Assembly: GCA_002482535.1 (NCBI GenBank)
Contig: DLGE01000001.1
Span: forward strand, 655,513 to 719,512
Source: Peptococcaceae bacterium UBA7702
GTDB taxonomy: Bacteria > Bacillota > Dehalobacteriia > UBA7702
DNA length: 64,000 nucleotides
Direction: 5' to 3'
Shown here: in pieces, positions 34,452 through 42,616 of the stretch
Numbering within the stretch: position 1 is the first letter of the stretch
Layout of the letters: every line of letters starts with the position of its first letter
Translations under genes and position numbers: made by a program
The notes under the pieces: generated by a model
Database searches by the model: none
Told to the model about the DNA's origin: nothing
Seen by the model: only the letters and a program-made list of their open reading frames with translations

Positions 34452-34742
34452 ATGAGGATACTGTTAAAAATATTATTGTTCCCCGTCATTCTTCTGCTGA
34501 GCATTTTAGTGGCGGTCTGCCGGTTCCTTTGCGCCTTTTCTTCGATGATCCTCGGAATACTGGCCTTCGTCATCTTTGCCGTTGCTCTTGGCACGATGGT
34601 TCTGCTGGGCGAGTTTTGGGAGGGCGTGAAGATTGTAGTTCTGGCGTGGCTCATCTCTCCGTATGGCATACCGCTGTTCGCGTCCTTCCTGGTGGAGTTG
34701 GTGGATGGCCTGAACAGCAAGCTGAAAGCAATAAAAGACTGA
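34452..34742 (+). CDS. CD1845-like membrane protein
   Basis: A 96-residue, highly hydrophobic protein, MRILLKILLFPVILLLSILV at the start, then VCRFLCAFSSMILGILAFVI and LISPYGIPLFASFLVELVDG. This matches the CD1845 family of ICE membrane proteins, with three or four membrane segments. ATG 34452 follows AAGGAGG (34439-34445). The longer frame from 34365 lacks a ribosome binding site. It ends at a bidirectional terminator. The function is unknown; association with transfer is by context. Confidence 0.75.
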   Translation: MRILLKILLFPVILLLSILVAVCRFLCAFSSMILGILAFVIFAVALGTMVLLGEFWEGVKIVVLAWLISPYGIPLFASFLVELVDGLNSKLKAIKD

Positions 34743-34754
34743 ACCACAAAAAAA

Positions 34755-34795
34755 CGGCTTGCGCTTCAGTTACTCTGACGCAAGCCGCTTTTTTG
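34755..34795. terminator. Bidirectional terminator between convergent genes
   Basis: CGGCTTGCG (34755-34763) pairs with CGCAAGCCG (34779-34787). The plus strand then has CTTTTTTG and the minus strand has GTTTTTTT, so the element can end transcription of the CD1845-like gene and of the minus-strand XRE gene. Confidence 0.8.
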
Positions 34796-34796
34796 T

Positions 34797-35141
34797 TTAT
34801 TGCTTATCTGAAATAGCAAACGCTTCGAGCAGCTTATTCAAAATATCATTGGCAATATTGAATTGCTCCGGAGGCAGACACTTAAGCCGTGAAGTCAGGA
34901 CACTCATATCATTTTCTGCTCTATTTTCAAACAAAAGATCGTCACTGGAAATAGATAAGACAAGACAGATTTTCTTAATGGAAGATAAGGAAACACCCAC
35001 AGCGCCACGTTCGATAGCGGATATATTCTTAGTCCCCATTCCGATCAATTCCGCAAATCTATCCTGTGTCAGTCCGGCCATTTCTCTGGCCTTTTTTATT
35101 CTGTTGCCTATCTCAATATTGATATCCTTTTTCTCTTTCAA
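34797..35141 (-). CDS. XRE-family repressor controlling the relaxase region
   Basis: A helix-turn-helix protein read on the minus strand, with IGNRIKKAREMAGLTQDRFA, ELIGMGTKNISAIERGAVGV and LSSIKKICLVLSIS forming a complete XRE domain, followed by a helical C-terminal segment. A start at TTG 35141 (114 residues) is preferred because AAGGTGGT (35147-35154 on the plus map) lies just upstream. ATG 35162 and ATG 35195 are alternatives without clear sites. It is divergent from the SLOG/relaxase genes, and the gap carries a strong promoter and an inverted repeat, so it probably represses that promoter and perhaps its own. Confidence 0.75.
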   Translation of the reverse strand: MKEKKDINIEIGNRIKKAREMAGLTQDRFAELIGMGTKNISAIERGAVGVSLSSIKKICLVLSISSDDLLFENRAENDMSVLTSRLKCLPPEQFNIANDILNKLLEAFAISDKQ

Positions 35142-35182
35142 CTTAACACCACCTTTTAGCATTAGTTTATGTGATGGTATCA

Positions 35183-35228
35183 TTGACTTAAACATGTTAG
35201 TACAACTATAATATGTCGCGTTACTAAC
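35183..35228 (+). promoter_or_regulatory. SLOG/relaxase promoter with an overlapping operator-like repeat
   Basis: TTGACT (35183-35188), an 18-base spacer and a perfect TATAAT (35207-35212) make a good sigma-A type promoter reading towards 35260. GTTAGTA (35196-35202) and its inverted partner TACTAAC (35222-35228) flank the -10 box and the start region, the expected place for a repressor operator. The neighbouring XRE protein is the obvious candidate to bind it. Confidence 0.65.
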
Positions 35229-35259
35229 GCTACTTATGAAAGACAGGAGAAAAAGAAAA

Positions 35260-35850
35260 ATGTCAATGAAAATGGCTTGCGCGTTTACCGGGCATCGTCC
35301 GGTAAGATTCAGTTTTGGTTATGATGAGGAAGATGAGAAATGCATACGGCTCAAGCTGACGCTGGCGGCTCAGATCAGCAGGCTGATAGAAAGCGGCGTT
35401 TCCACGTTTTATACCGGCATGGCCTTGGGGACAGACCAGTGGTGCGCCGGGATCGTTCTGGATATGAAGCGCCAGTATCAGAACGTGCGGCTGATCGCCG
35501 TGCTTCCTTGTGAAACACAAGCCAGCAAATGGTCGCCGGAACAACGGGAGCGGTATTTCAATACACTTGCAGATTGCGATGAAGTCATTACGCTGAATAC
35601 CCGTTACACGCCGGAGTGTATGCTGGAACGCAACCGCTACATGGTGGATCATACCGCATATCTCTTGGCCGTTTACGACGGCGGGAACAAAGGCGGTGCG
35701 GCTTATACCGTTCGCTATGCACGGGAGAAGCAAAGACAGATTATTGTCATTCGCCCGGATACGCTGGAAGTCATTTCGGCTGTAGATTTCGAGGCTTTGG
35801 AACGGAGAAAGCAGCTCCGGATTCTTCCGAAGAAAGAGAACGATACATAA
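35260..35850 (+). CDS. SLOG-fold protein of the DUF1273/YpsA type
   Basis: A 196-residue protein with the DUF1273 hallmark ACAFTGHRPVRFSFG near the start, then GVSTFYTGMALGTDQWCAG and LIAVLPCETQASKWSPEQRE, and a C-terminal strand IIVIRPDTLEVIS. SLOG proteins are Rossmann-like and are thought to bind nucleotide-derived ligands; the role in ICEs is not known. ATG 35260 follows AGGAG (35244-35248). It is the first gene behind the promoter at 35183-35212 and is followed by an attenuator-like hairpin before the relaxase gene. Confidence 0.8.
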   Translation: MSMKMACAFTGHRPVRFSFGYDEEDEKCIRLKLTLAAQISRLIESGVSTFYTGMALGTDQWCAGIVLDMKRQYQNVRLIAVLPCETQASKWSPEQRERYFNTLADCDEVITLNTRYTPECMLERNRYMVDHTAYLLAVYDGGNKGGAAYTVRYAREKQRQIIVIRPDTLEVISAVDFEALERRKQLRILPKKENDT

Positions 35851-35855
35851 AAATG

Positions 35856-35890
35856 CGGCGGGATGCGCTCTTGAAGCGCCCCGCCGTTTT
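35856..35890 (+). terminator. Terminator/attenuator before the relaxase gene
   Basis: CGGCGGG (35856-35862) pairs with CCCGCCG (35880-35886), with an inner stem GCGCT (35865-35869) / AGCGC (35875-35879), followed by TTTT. The relaxase ribosome binding site begins only four bases later, so the hairpin may tune relaxase output. Confidence 0.6.
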
Positions 35891-35911
35891 CAATGGGGGG
35901 TGAATTTTCAT

Positions 35912-37312
35912 TTGGCAACCACACGCCTAATTTCCATGCACATTAATAAGGGCAAGACCATTGCCCAATGCCTGACAGACCGCACCAATTATTCTAAAAA
36001 TCCCGATAAAACAAATGACGGCGAATACATCAGCGCCTATGAATGCGATCCCGCCATTGTGGATGCTCAATTTCTTCTTTCCAAGCGGCAATACAAGTCC
36101 ATCACCGGCAGGGAACAGAAAAATGATGTAATCGCCTATCAGATACGCCAATCCTTCAAACCCGGTGAAATCACACCGGAAGAAGCCAACCGTATAGGCT
36201 ACGAGTTGGGGATGCGTTGGACAAAAGGCCGCCATGCCTTTCTTGTGGCGACCCACATTGATAAAGCGCATATCCACAACCACATCATCTATAATTCCAC
36301 TTCGTTGGACTGTCAACGCAAGTTCCGCGATTTCCGTGGTTCCGGCCTTGCCGTTCGGAAAATTAGCGACAGGCTTTGTCTGGAACATGGTCTTTCCATC
36401 GTTGAGAATCCCAAGCGTAAAAGCAAGCATTACGGCAAATGGCTGGGCGATAATCGAAGGCCCTCTTTTCAAAATAACCTTCGCATTGCGATTGACGCTG
36501 CACTTGCCGCGAGGCCTACTGATTTTGATGCGTTTTTACAGAGCATGCGGCAGACGGGTTATGAGGTCAAGACCGGCAAATATCTTGCCTTCCGCGTCAC
36601 CGGTCAAAAGAAATTTACCCGCCTCCGCTCTCTTGGCGAGGAATATTCGGAAGATGAAATTCGTTCTGTGATAGCCGGAGGGAAAACCCGCACACCGAGC
36701 AAAACAAAACGCCCTGCCAGACAAGCACAGGGCGTCAATCTGCTGGTAGATATTCAAGCAAAATTGCAGGCAGGGAAAGGTCCCGGTTACGAACGTTGGG
36801 CCAAGGTTTTCAACCTCAAGCAGATGGCACAGACAATTAACTTTCTTACCGAGAACAATTTGTTGGAATACGCAGAGCTTGAAGAAAAAGCTGCAGCGGC
36901 AAGCACCCGTTTCAACGAACTGTCAGCACAGATTAAGGCCGCTGAAACACGCATGACCGAGATTGGGAATCTTAAAACGCATATCATCAATTACTCGAAA
37001 ACCCGCGACGTTTACACCTCCTATCGCAAAGCCGGATACTCCAAGCAATTTCTTTCTGAGCATGAGGGCGACATTCTTCTCCACAAGGCTGCCAAGAAAG
37101 CCTTCGACGAGTTGGGCGTCAAGACTCTGCCCACCATCAAAGCTCTACAAGCGGAGTATGCCGAGCGATTGACCGAAAAGAAAAAAGCCTATGCCAAATA
37201 TGTTGTGACACGCAAGGAAATGAAGGAATTGCTTACGGCAAAGGCAAACATTGATAAGCTGTTGGGCGATGAGCGGGAACAAAAGGAAAGTAAGCGCGAG
37301 TTAAACAGATAG
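35912..37312 (+). CDS. MOBP-type relaxase
   Basis: A 466-residue relaxase that would nick oriT and pilot the transferred strand. The N-terminus, MATTRLISMHINKGKTIAQC, is typical of the family. The metal-binding histidine cluster is visible in VATHIDKAHIHNHIIYNSTS (about residues 111-130). The C-terminal half is helical, Lys/Glu-rich and coiled-coil-like, ending KQFLSEHEGDILLHKAAKKA and beyond. The start is TTG 35912: the G-rich site GGGGGGTG (35895-35902) is well placed, while GTG 35900 lies inside it. It follows the SLOG gene and precedes the restriction cargo. Confidence 0.88.
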   Translation: MATTRLISMHINKGKTIAQCLTDRTNYSKNPDKTNDGEYISAYECDPAIVDAQFLLSKRQYKSITGREQKNDVIAYQIRQSFKPGEITPEEANRIGYELGMRWTKGRHAFLVATHIDKAHIHNHIIYNSTSLDCQRKFRDFRGSGLAVRKISDRLCLEHGLSIVENPKRKSKHYGKWLGDNRRPSFQNNLRIAIDAALAARPTDFDAFLQSMRQTGYEVKTGKYLAFRVTGQKKFTRLRSLGEEYSEDEIRSVIAGGKTRTPSKTKRPARQAQGVNLLVDIQAKLQAGKGPGYERWAKVFNLKQMAQTINFLTENNLLEYAELEEKAAAASTRFNELSAQIKAAETRMTEIGNLKTHIINYSKTRDVYTSYRKAGYSKQFLSEHEGDILLHKAAKKAFDELGVKTLPTIKALQAEYAERLTEKKKAYAKYVVTRKEMKELLTAKANIDKLLGDEREQKESKRELNR

Positions 37313-37465
37313 AGCAATCTTTTTTTCAGGAAAGCGGCTCTTGCACAAAGAAGAACTTGTGATTGATTTTCTACCTTGATTCAAAATGAAGCGAAATATC
37401 ATACTAAGGCATTCATTTGGGATAAAAAGAGAAACTCCCCCACCCCCTGCAAATAATTAGAGCTG

Positions 37466-37500
37466 TTATTGTCTATCAAGATAGAGTACTATAAATAGTA
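37466..37500 (+). promoter_or_regulatory. Promoter/operator region of the restriction-modification regulator
   Basis: A possible -35 TTATTG (37466-37471) and -10 TATAAA (37490-37495) with 18-base spacing precede the small XRE gene. The inverted repeat TACTAT-AA-ATAGTA (37487-37500) overlaps the -10, as expected for autoregulation by a controller protein. The rest of the 213-base gap (37313-37525) holds nothing else I can support. Confidence 0.45.
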
Positions 37501-37525
37501 ACAAATAGTTGGGATGTGGAGACTT

Positions 37526-37804
37526 ATGAGCCAAACTGATTGGGGACATTTTGATATAGTACTTGCTGATTATCTTGATAAATATGGTGTTAGTAAAAAC
37601 AAACTAGCAACTGCGGCGAATTTGCAAAGAACTCAGCTTATTTCTTACTGCAAAAACGAAGTCCAGCGTCCAGACCTTGGGGTACTGGCGCGCATATGCT
37701 GTGTTCTTAATTGCGAATTGAATGACATTATTAAATATCGCCCCCCTGTTGGCGAACGTCCTGCTATTACTAAAGATAATTTTGGTGAGGTGTGTCATGA
37801 ATAA
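37526..37804 (+). CDS. Small XRE-family regulator, candidate restriction controller
   Basis: A 92-residue HTH protein starting MSQTDWGHFDIVLADYLDKY, with the helix-turn-helix in GVSKNKLATAANLQRTQLIS and the family end LARICCVLNCELNDIIKYRP. ATG 37526 is preferred over ATG 37514 because GGAG (37517-37520) lies between them. It overlaps hsdM1 by 8 bases, so regulator and methylase are translationally coupled. Controller proteins delay restriction until DNA is methylated; that role is inferred from position and the operator-like repeat. Confidence 0.65.
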   Translation: MSQTDWGHFDIVLADYLDKYGVSKNKLATAANLQRTQLISYCKNEVQRPDLGVLARICCVLNCELNDIIKYRPPVGERPAITKDNFGEVCHE

Positions 37805-39311
37805 ACAAATTAGTTTTGTTGGCAACGATGACACGCAGAAATTATTCAACTACATATACCAGGGATGTAATATTTTACGTGGCCCGATTTATCCTGAGGA
37901 ATATAAAACCTATATTTTCCCGCTGTTGTTTTATAAACGGCTATGTGATGAATATACCCGTGAGTTGAAGGACGCGCTTGCTGATTCCGGGGGTGATATG
38001 CAATACGCACTTTTCCCAGAGAATCACAGGTTTCAGATTCCCGAGGGAAGTCACTGGGACGATATACGGTCTAAAACCGAAAACATTGGGTATGCCATAC
38101 AGAATGCTTTCAGGCAGGTCGAAAAGGCAAATCCTCGCAATTTATTCACTATATTTAACGATTTCGACGATGCAAAATGGTCCAATAAAAACCGCTTGTC
38201 AGATGAAAGATTGAAAGACTTACTTGAGCACTTTTCCGCTTTAAATCTTGATGATGCGCACTGTACGAATGACGTGCTTGGCCATGCTTATGAGTATCTG
38301 ATCAAAAAGTTTGCTGACCTAACAAATAAAAAGGCCGGTGAGTTTTATACACCTCGCCCGGTTGTAAAACTGATGGTTCGAGTCATAGACCCTAAGTCTG
38401 GCGAGACGGTATACGACCCTGCTTGCGGAACCGGTGGTATGTTAATTGAAGCCCGCAATCACATTAATGACGACTTTGCTTGTTTGAGAAGAATTTTTGG
38501 GCAAGAAAAAAATCTGACGACCTCCGCTATAGCACGCATGAACTTGTATTTACATGGTGCGGAAGACTTCAGTATTTTCCGCGGCGACACACTGCGCAAG
38601 CCTGCATTTATAACAAAGGATAAGCTGAGAACATTTGACTGTGTGATTTCAAATCCGCCTTTTTCTCTGGAAAACTGGGGTGATGATATTTGGGAAAACG
38701 ACCAATATGGGCGTAATTTTTTGGGAGTACCACCTGCCTCTTCCGGTGATTTTGCATGGATAGAACACATGATAAAGTCCATGAAACCGAGAACAGGTCG
38801 TATCGCCGTCGTGCTCCCACAAGGAGTATTGTTTCGGGCTGCAAAAGAAGAAAAAATACGAAGGCAACTTCTTGACCTTGATATACTTGACACAATTGTT
38901 GGCTTGGGCCCGAACCTGTTTTACGGAGCAGGTTTGTCTGCATGCATTATGATTCTACGGTCATATAAGCCGCTAAACAAAAGGAACAAGGTGCTATTTG
39001 TTGACGCTTCCTCGATTTATAAAAAAGGCCGTGCGCAGAACGAGCTTTTGGATGAGCATGTAGATCGTATTTATGAGCTGGTCACAGATTATAAAGATGT
39101 TGACGGACTGGCTCGTATAGTACCTGTGGATGAAATTCTATCCAATAACTGCAACTTGAATATTTCCCGCTATGTGGAACCGGTTTATGAAGAAACTAAA
39201 ACCACCTTGCAGGAAGCTCTCAATAACTTAAAGGCGAGTATGGAGGCTGCACATTTTACAGAAAACGAGCTAAAAAAACTCATGATAAAGGAGGGATTGC
39301 TCAATGGCTAA
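37797..39311 (+). CDS. hsdM: Type I restriction-modification methylase subunit (first HsdM)
   Basis: A 504-residue N6-adenine methylase of the HsdM type. The N-terminal domain has YKTYIFPLLFYKRLCDEYTR, and the catalytic domain has motif I DPACGTGG (from residue 207) and motif IV NPPF (286-289). The C-terminal part carries the helices that contact HsdS. It modifies adenines in the target recognised by HsdS. Start ATG 37797 overlaps the regulator gene, and its stop overlaps the next hsdM by 8 bases. Codon use is more AT-rich than the ICE backbone, which suggests it came as a cargo module. Confidence 0.9.
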   Translation: MNKQISFVGNDDTQKLFNYIYQGCNILRGPIYPEEYKTYIFPLLFYKRLCDEYTRELKDALADSGGDMQYALFPENHRFQIPEGSHWDDIRSKTENIGYAIQNAFRQVEKANPRNLFTIFNDFDDAKWSNKNRLSDERLKDLLEHFSALNLDDAHCTNDVLGHAYEYLIKKFADLTNKKAGEFYTPRPVVKLMVRVIDPKSGETVYDPACGTGGMLIEARNHINDDFACLRRIFGQEKNLTTSAIARMNLYLHGAEDFSIFRGDTLRKPAFITKDKLRTFDCVISNPPFSLENWGDDIWENDQYGRNFLGVPPASSGDFAWIEHMIKSMKPRTGRIAVVLPQGVLFRAAKEEKIRRQLLDLDILDTIVGLGPNLFYGAGLSACIMILRSYKPLNKRNKVLFVDASSIYKKGRAQNELLDEHVDRIYELVTDYKDVDGLARIVPVDEILSNNCNLNISRYVEPVYEETKTTLQEALNNLKASMEAAHFTENELKKLMIKEGLLNG

Positions 39312-41469
39312 TTGCATTACGCAGCAAGAGCTGGAATCCTACCTTTGGGGTTCAGCTACCCTCTTGAGAGGAAATATTGACGCTGGGGACTACAAGCAAT
39401 ATATATTTCCACTTCTCTTCTACAAAAGAATTTGCGACGTTTATGATGAGGAATATACCGAGGCTTTAGAAGAATCCGCAGGCAACGAATCCTATGCGCA
39501 AAACGAGGATAATCATCGTTTTCAGGTACCTAAAGACGCGCATTGGTCCGTTATACGTGAAAAAACCAACAATGTCGGCAAAGCGTTGCAACTTGCGTTC
39601 CGCACAATTGAAAAGGCCAACATGGAAAAGCTGCATGGCGTATTCGGTGATGCGCCATGGACAAATAAAAATCGTTTACCAGACGAGCTTTTGAAAGAGC
39701 TGATCGAGCATTTTAGCTCAAAGACATTGTCTATTGCCAACTGCCCGGAGGATGAACTTGGCGTAGGTTATGAATATCTTATTAAAAAATTTGCTGACGA
39801 TTCTGGCCATACGGCACAGGAATTTTATACAAACCGTACCGTAGTGCATCTCATGACAGAGATTCTTGACCCACAACCGGGAGAGTCCATATATGACCCA
39901 ACATGCGGCTCTGCCGGGATGCTGATCTCCGCAATCGCTCACCTGAAGGAAAACGGCAAAGAATGGCGAAATGTCAAGCTATACGGGCAGGAGCTTAATC
40001 ACCTGACCTCTGCTATCGGTCGGATGAATGTATTTCTGCATGGTGTCGAGGATTTTCAAATCGTTCAGGGCGATACTCTGACAACACCCGCATTTCTTGA
40101 TGAATCAGGCAAACTGATGCGATTTGATATGGTACTTGCGAATCCGCCGTACTCAATTAAACAATGGAATCGAGAAGCATTCTCCGCCGACCCTTATGGG
40201 CGGAATTTTTTAGGAACGCCTCCGCAAGGCCGCGCGGATTATGCTTTTTTGCAGCACATTATCATGAGCCTTAATGATAAAACAGGGCGCTGTGCAATCC
40301 TGTTTCCACACGGGGTTTTGTTCCGTAACGAAGAGACTGAGATGCGGAAAAAGCTCGTAGAGCTGGACGTGGTTGAATGTGTTCTAGGGCTTGGAAAGAA
40401 TCTTTTTTACAACAGCCCCATGGAAGCCTGCATTATGATTTGTAGAATGAATAAACCGGCCAACAGAAAAAATAAGGTATTGTTTATTAACGCCGTGCAT
40501 GAGGTAACGCGCGAACGAGCACAGAGCTTTTTGGATTTGGAGCATATACAGAAAATTGCTGGAGCTTATTTTGCGTTTGAAACGATTGATGGTTTTTCTT
40601 TTATTGCATCGAACGAAGAAATACTAAGCAACAATAGCTCACTATCCATCCCGCTTTATGTCAATACTGGAGAATCTATCGACAGTATTGCAGCTGAGGT
40701 TGCATTGGAAGAAAGTATTGATGCATGGCAGCAAAGCGGCATTGCGCTGAAGAGTAGCTTAGATGCATTGCTTGATATGTTCTCCAATACCCCACCGGAT
40801 GGTCCCGGAGACGAGCCGGATACAGAAGATGAAAGCCTTGTTGAAAGTAAGGATAAGCAAAATGAATTATCTGAAAAGCAATCGCCGCCTCCTGCTTATC
40901 TTCGATCTTTGTTGGCGGCTGAAATCATTTATCAAAATTATCAGGAAGCCCGCTTTGGTTCCGTAAAACTGGAAAAAATCATCTATCTCTGTGACGCGCA
41001 TTTCGGACTTGGAGATATGATTGAGCAACATTATTCACGGCAAGCAGCAGGCCCGTATGACCCGAAAGGAATGCGTTCCATTCGGGATAATTTGCTACGC
41101 CATAAGTGGTTTACCGTTAAAAAAGTGGATAACCGTGCTACCAAATACTTGCCGATGGAAAAATGCGGTGAACACAGAGAGGCATATGCACGGTATTTCA
41201 ACCAGCAACAACAGCAAATTCAAATACTGCTCGACTGCATGAAAAGTTGGAAGACTAAGCAGTGCGAAATTATAGCCACGCTCTACTCCGCCTGGGCGGA
41301 TTTTCTGACGGAAGGAACCACGCCCCGCGACGAGCAGATCATTAACGAAGTGCTTGTCAACTGGAATGAGAGCAAGTTGAAAATACCTGTGGAAAAGTGG
41401 CGGGATGGCCTTAAATGGATGAAACAAAATGGCCTCTACCCCGGTGGGTGTTTTGGAAAGGAGGCTTAA
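39304..41469 (+). CDS. Second HsdM-type methylase with a Panacea/DUF4065-like C-terminal domain
   Basis: A 721-residue protein. Residues 1-500 form a second HsdM with motif I DPTCGSAG (from 198) and motif IV NPPY (280-283). It is clearly related to, but distinct from, the first (YKQYIFPLLFYKRICDVYDE). After an acidic linker (about 495-530) comes a C-terminal domain with VKLEKIIYLCDAHFGLGDMI, RQAAGPYDPKGMRSIRDN and KYLPM, which resembles Panacea/DUF4065 domains known from antitoxins and some type I methylases. Both motif sets look active. Two different HsdM genes in one operon are unusual. The two may form a heterodimer on one HsdS. Confidence 0.85.
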   Translation: MANCITQQELESYLWGSATLLRGNIDAGDYKQYIFPLLFYKRICDVYDEEYTEALEESAGNESYAQNEDNHRFQVPKDAHWSVIREKTNNVGKALQLAFRTIEKANMEKLHGVFGDAPWTNKNRLPDELLKELIEHFSSKTLSIANCPEDELGVGYEYLIKKFADDSGHTAQEFYTNRTVVHLMTEILDPQPGESIYDPTCGSAGMLISAIAHLKENGKEWRNVKLYGQELNHLTSAIGRMNVFLHGVEDFQIVQGDTLTTPAFLDESGKLMRFDMVLANPPYSIKQWNREAFSADPYGRNFLGTPPQGRADYAFLQHIIMSLNDKTGRCAILFPHGVLFRNEETEMRKKLVELDVVECVLGLGKNLFYNSPMEACIMICRMNKPANRKNKVLFINAVHEVTRERAQSFLDLEHIQKIAGAYFAFETIDGFSFIASNEEILSNNSSLSIPLYVNTGESIDSIAAEVALEESIDAWQQSGIALKSSLDALLDMFSNTPPDGPGDEPDTEDESLVESKDKQNELSEKQSPPPAYLRSLLAAEIIYQNYQEARFGSVKLEKIIYLCDAHFGLGDMIEQHYSRQAAGPYDPKGMRSIRDNLLRHKWFTVKKVDNRATKYLPMEKCGEHREAYARYFNQQQQQIQILLDCMKSWKTKQCEIIATLYSAWADFLTEGTTPRDEQIINEVLVNWNESKLKIPVEKWRDGLKWMKQNGLYPGGCFGKEA

Positions 41470-41473
41470 TGCG

Positions 41474-42616
41474 ATGGAGCAATGTGTTAGCGGCTACAGA
41501 TTTGAAGACATAGCAATAAATGTTGTTGAGCGAGCCATGCCCGAACCAAAAGATAAGACAGCATACATCGGCCTTGAGCATATGGATAGCGGGTCACTTC
41601 ATATTTCAAGATGGGGAAGCGAAACCGATCTTATTGGTGAAAAGCTGAAAATCAAAAAAGGTGATGTGTTATTTGCTCGGAGAAACGCGTATTTAAAACG
41701 GGTAGCAATTGCCCCCTTTGATGGTTTGTTTTCGGCACATGGTATGGTTTTACGCCCGAAAATTGAAGTCATCCTACCGGAGTTTTTCCCGTTCTTCTTG
41801 TTTTCTGAATATTTTCTTAATCGAGCCATTAAAATTTCTGTTGGCTCATTATCGCCTACCGTAAACTGGAAAACACTTAAGCAGGAAGTGTTCAACCTCC
41901 CGCCTCTCGACGAGCAAAAGAGAATCGCAGAGTTACTCTGGACGGCAGATGATGTTCTTCAGCAAAGAAGAAACTCCCTTTCGTGTTTATACCAGATTAA
42001 AGAAATTATAACAAATGAATTTGTGAAAGAAATAGCATCGGGGATCGATGAGGTTTATTTGGGTGATTTAATAGAATACGCCAGTGGTCAAGTTGATCCT
42101 AAATTGGAGCCTTATAGTAAAATGCCTTTGGTTGCACCGAATCATATTGAGAGCAATACAGGCAAAATACTAAAAATTGAAACAGCAGAGGAACAACACG
42201 CAATAAGTGGTAAATACTTTTTTAGAGAAGGTAATGTCGTTTATTCAAAAATACGTCCTTCATTAAATAAGGTGATTATAGCCAACTTTGACGGACTTTG
42301 CAGTGCGGATATGTACCCTATTACGCCAAAGGACAAAAGGATAAGCACACGTTTTTTATACTATCTTCTGACATCAAGGATATTTGTTGACTATGCAACA
42401 AGAGAATCAGTGAGGACAAGTATTCCAAAGCTTAATCGCACGGCTATGTCGAAATTCAAGTTTGCATATATGCAACCGGCAAAGCAAGCTGAATTTGTGC
42501 AAAAACTAAGCACAATCGATGAAACAATTGATTCCAATTTGATTAATATCGAAGAAACAAAAAACCTACTGTCGCAACTGATCGACAGAGCTATGGGAGG
42601 TGCTTCTGATGTTTGA
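41474..42616 (+). CDS. hsdS: Type I restriction specificity subunit HsdS
   Basis: A 380-residue protein with two target recognition domains: TRD1 (about 1-150, with AYIGLEHMDSGSLHI and FLFSEYFLNRAIKISVGSLS) and TRD2 (about 195-340, with MPLVAPNHIESNTGKILKIE). They are joined by the conserved helix LPPLDEQKRIAELLWTADDV and end in a second conserved helix. HsdS decides the DNA target of the methylase and nuclease. The ribosome binding site GGAGG is at 41460-41464 and ATG at 41474; an in-frame opening from 41429 overlaps hsdM2 and is less likely. It overlaps hsdR by 8 bases. Confidence 0.9.
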   Translation: MEQCVSGYRFEDIAINVVERAMPEPKDKTAYIGLEHMDSGSLHISRWGSETDLIGEKLKIKKGDVLFARRNAYLKRVAIAPFDGLFSAHGMVLRPKIEVILPEFFPFFLFSEYFLNRAIKISVGSLSPTVNWKTLKQEVFNLPPLDEQKRIAELLWTADDVLQQRRNSLSCLYQIKEIITNEFVKEIASGIDEVYLGDLIEYASGQVDPKLEPYSKMPLVAPNHIESNTGKILKIETAEEQHAISGKYFFREGNVVYSKIRPSLNKVIIANFDGLCSADMYPITPKDKRISTRFLYYLLTSRIFVDYATRESVRTSIPKLNRTAMSKFKFAYMQPAKQAEFVQKLSTIDETIDSNLINIEETKNLLSQLIDRAMGGASDV

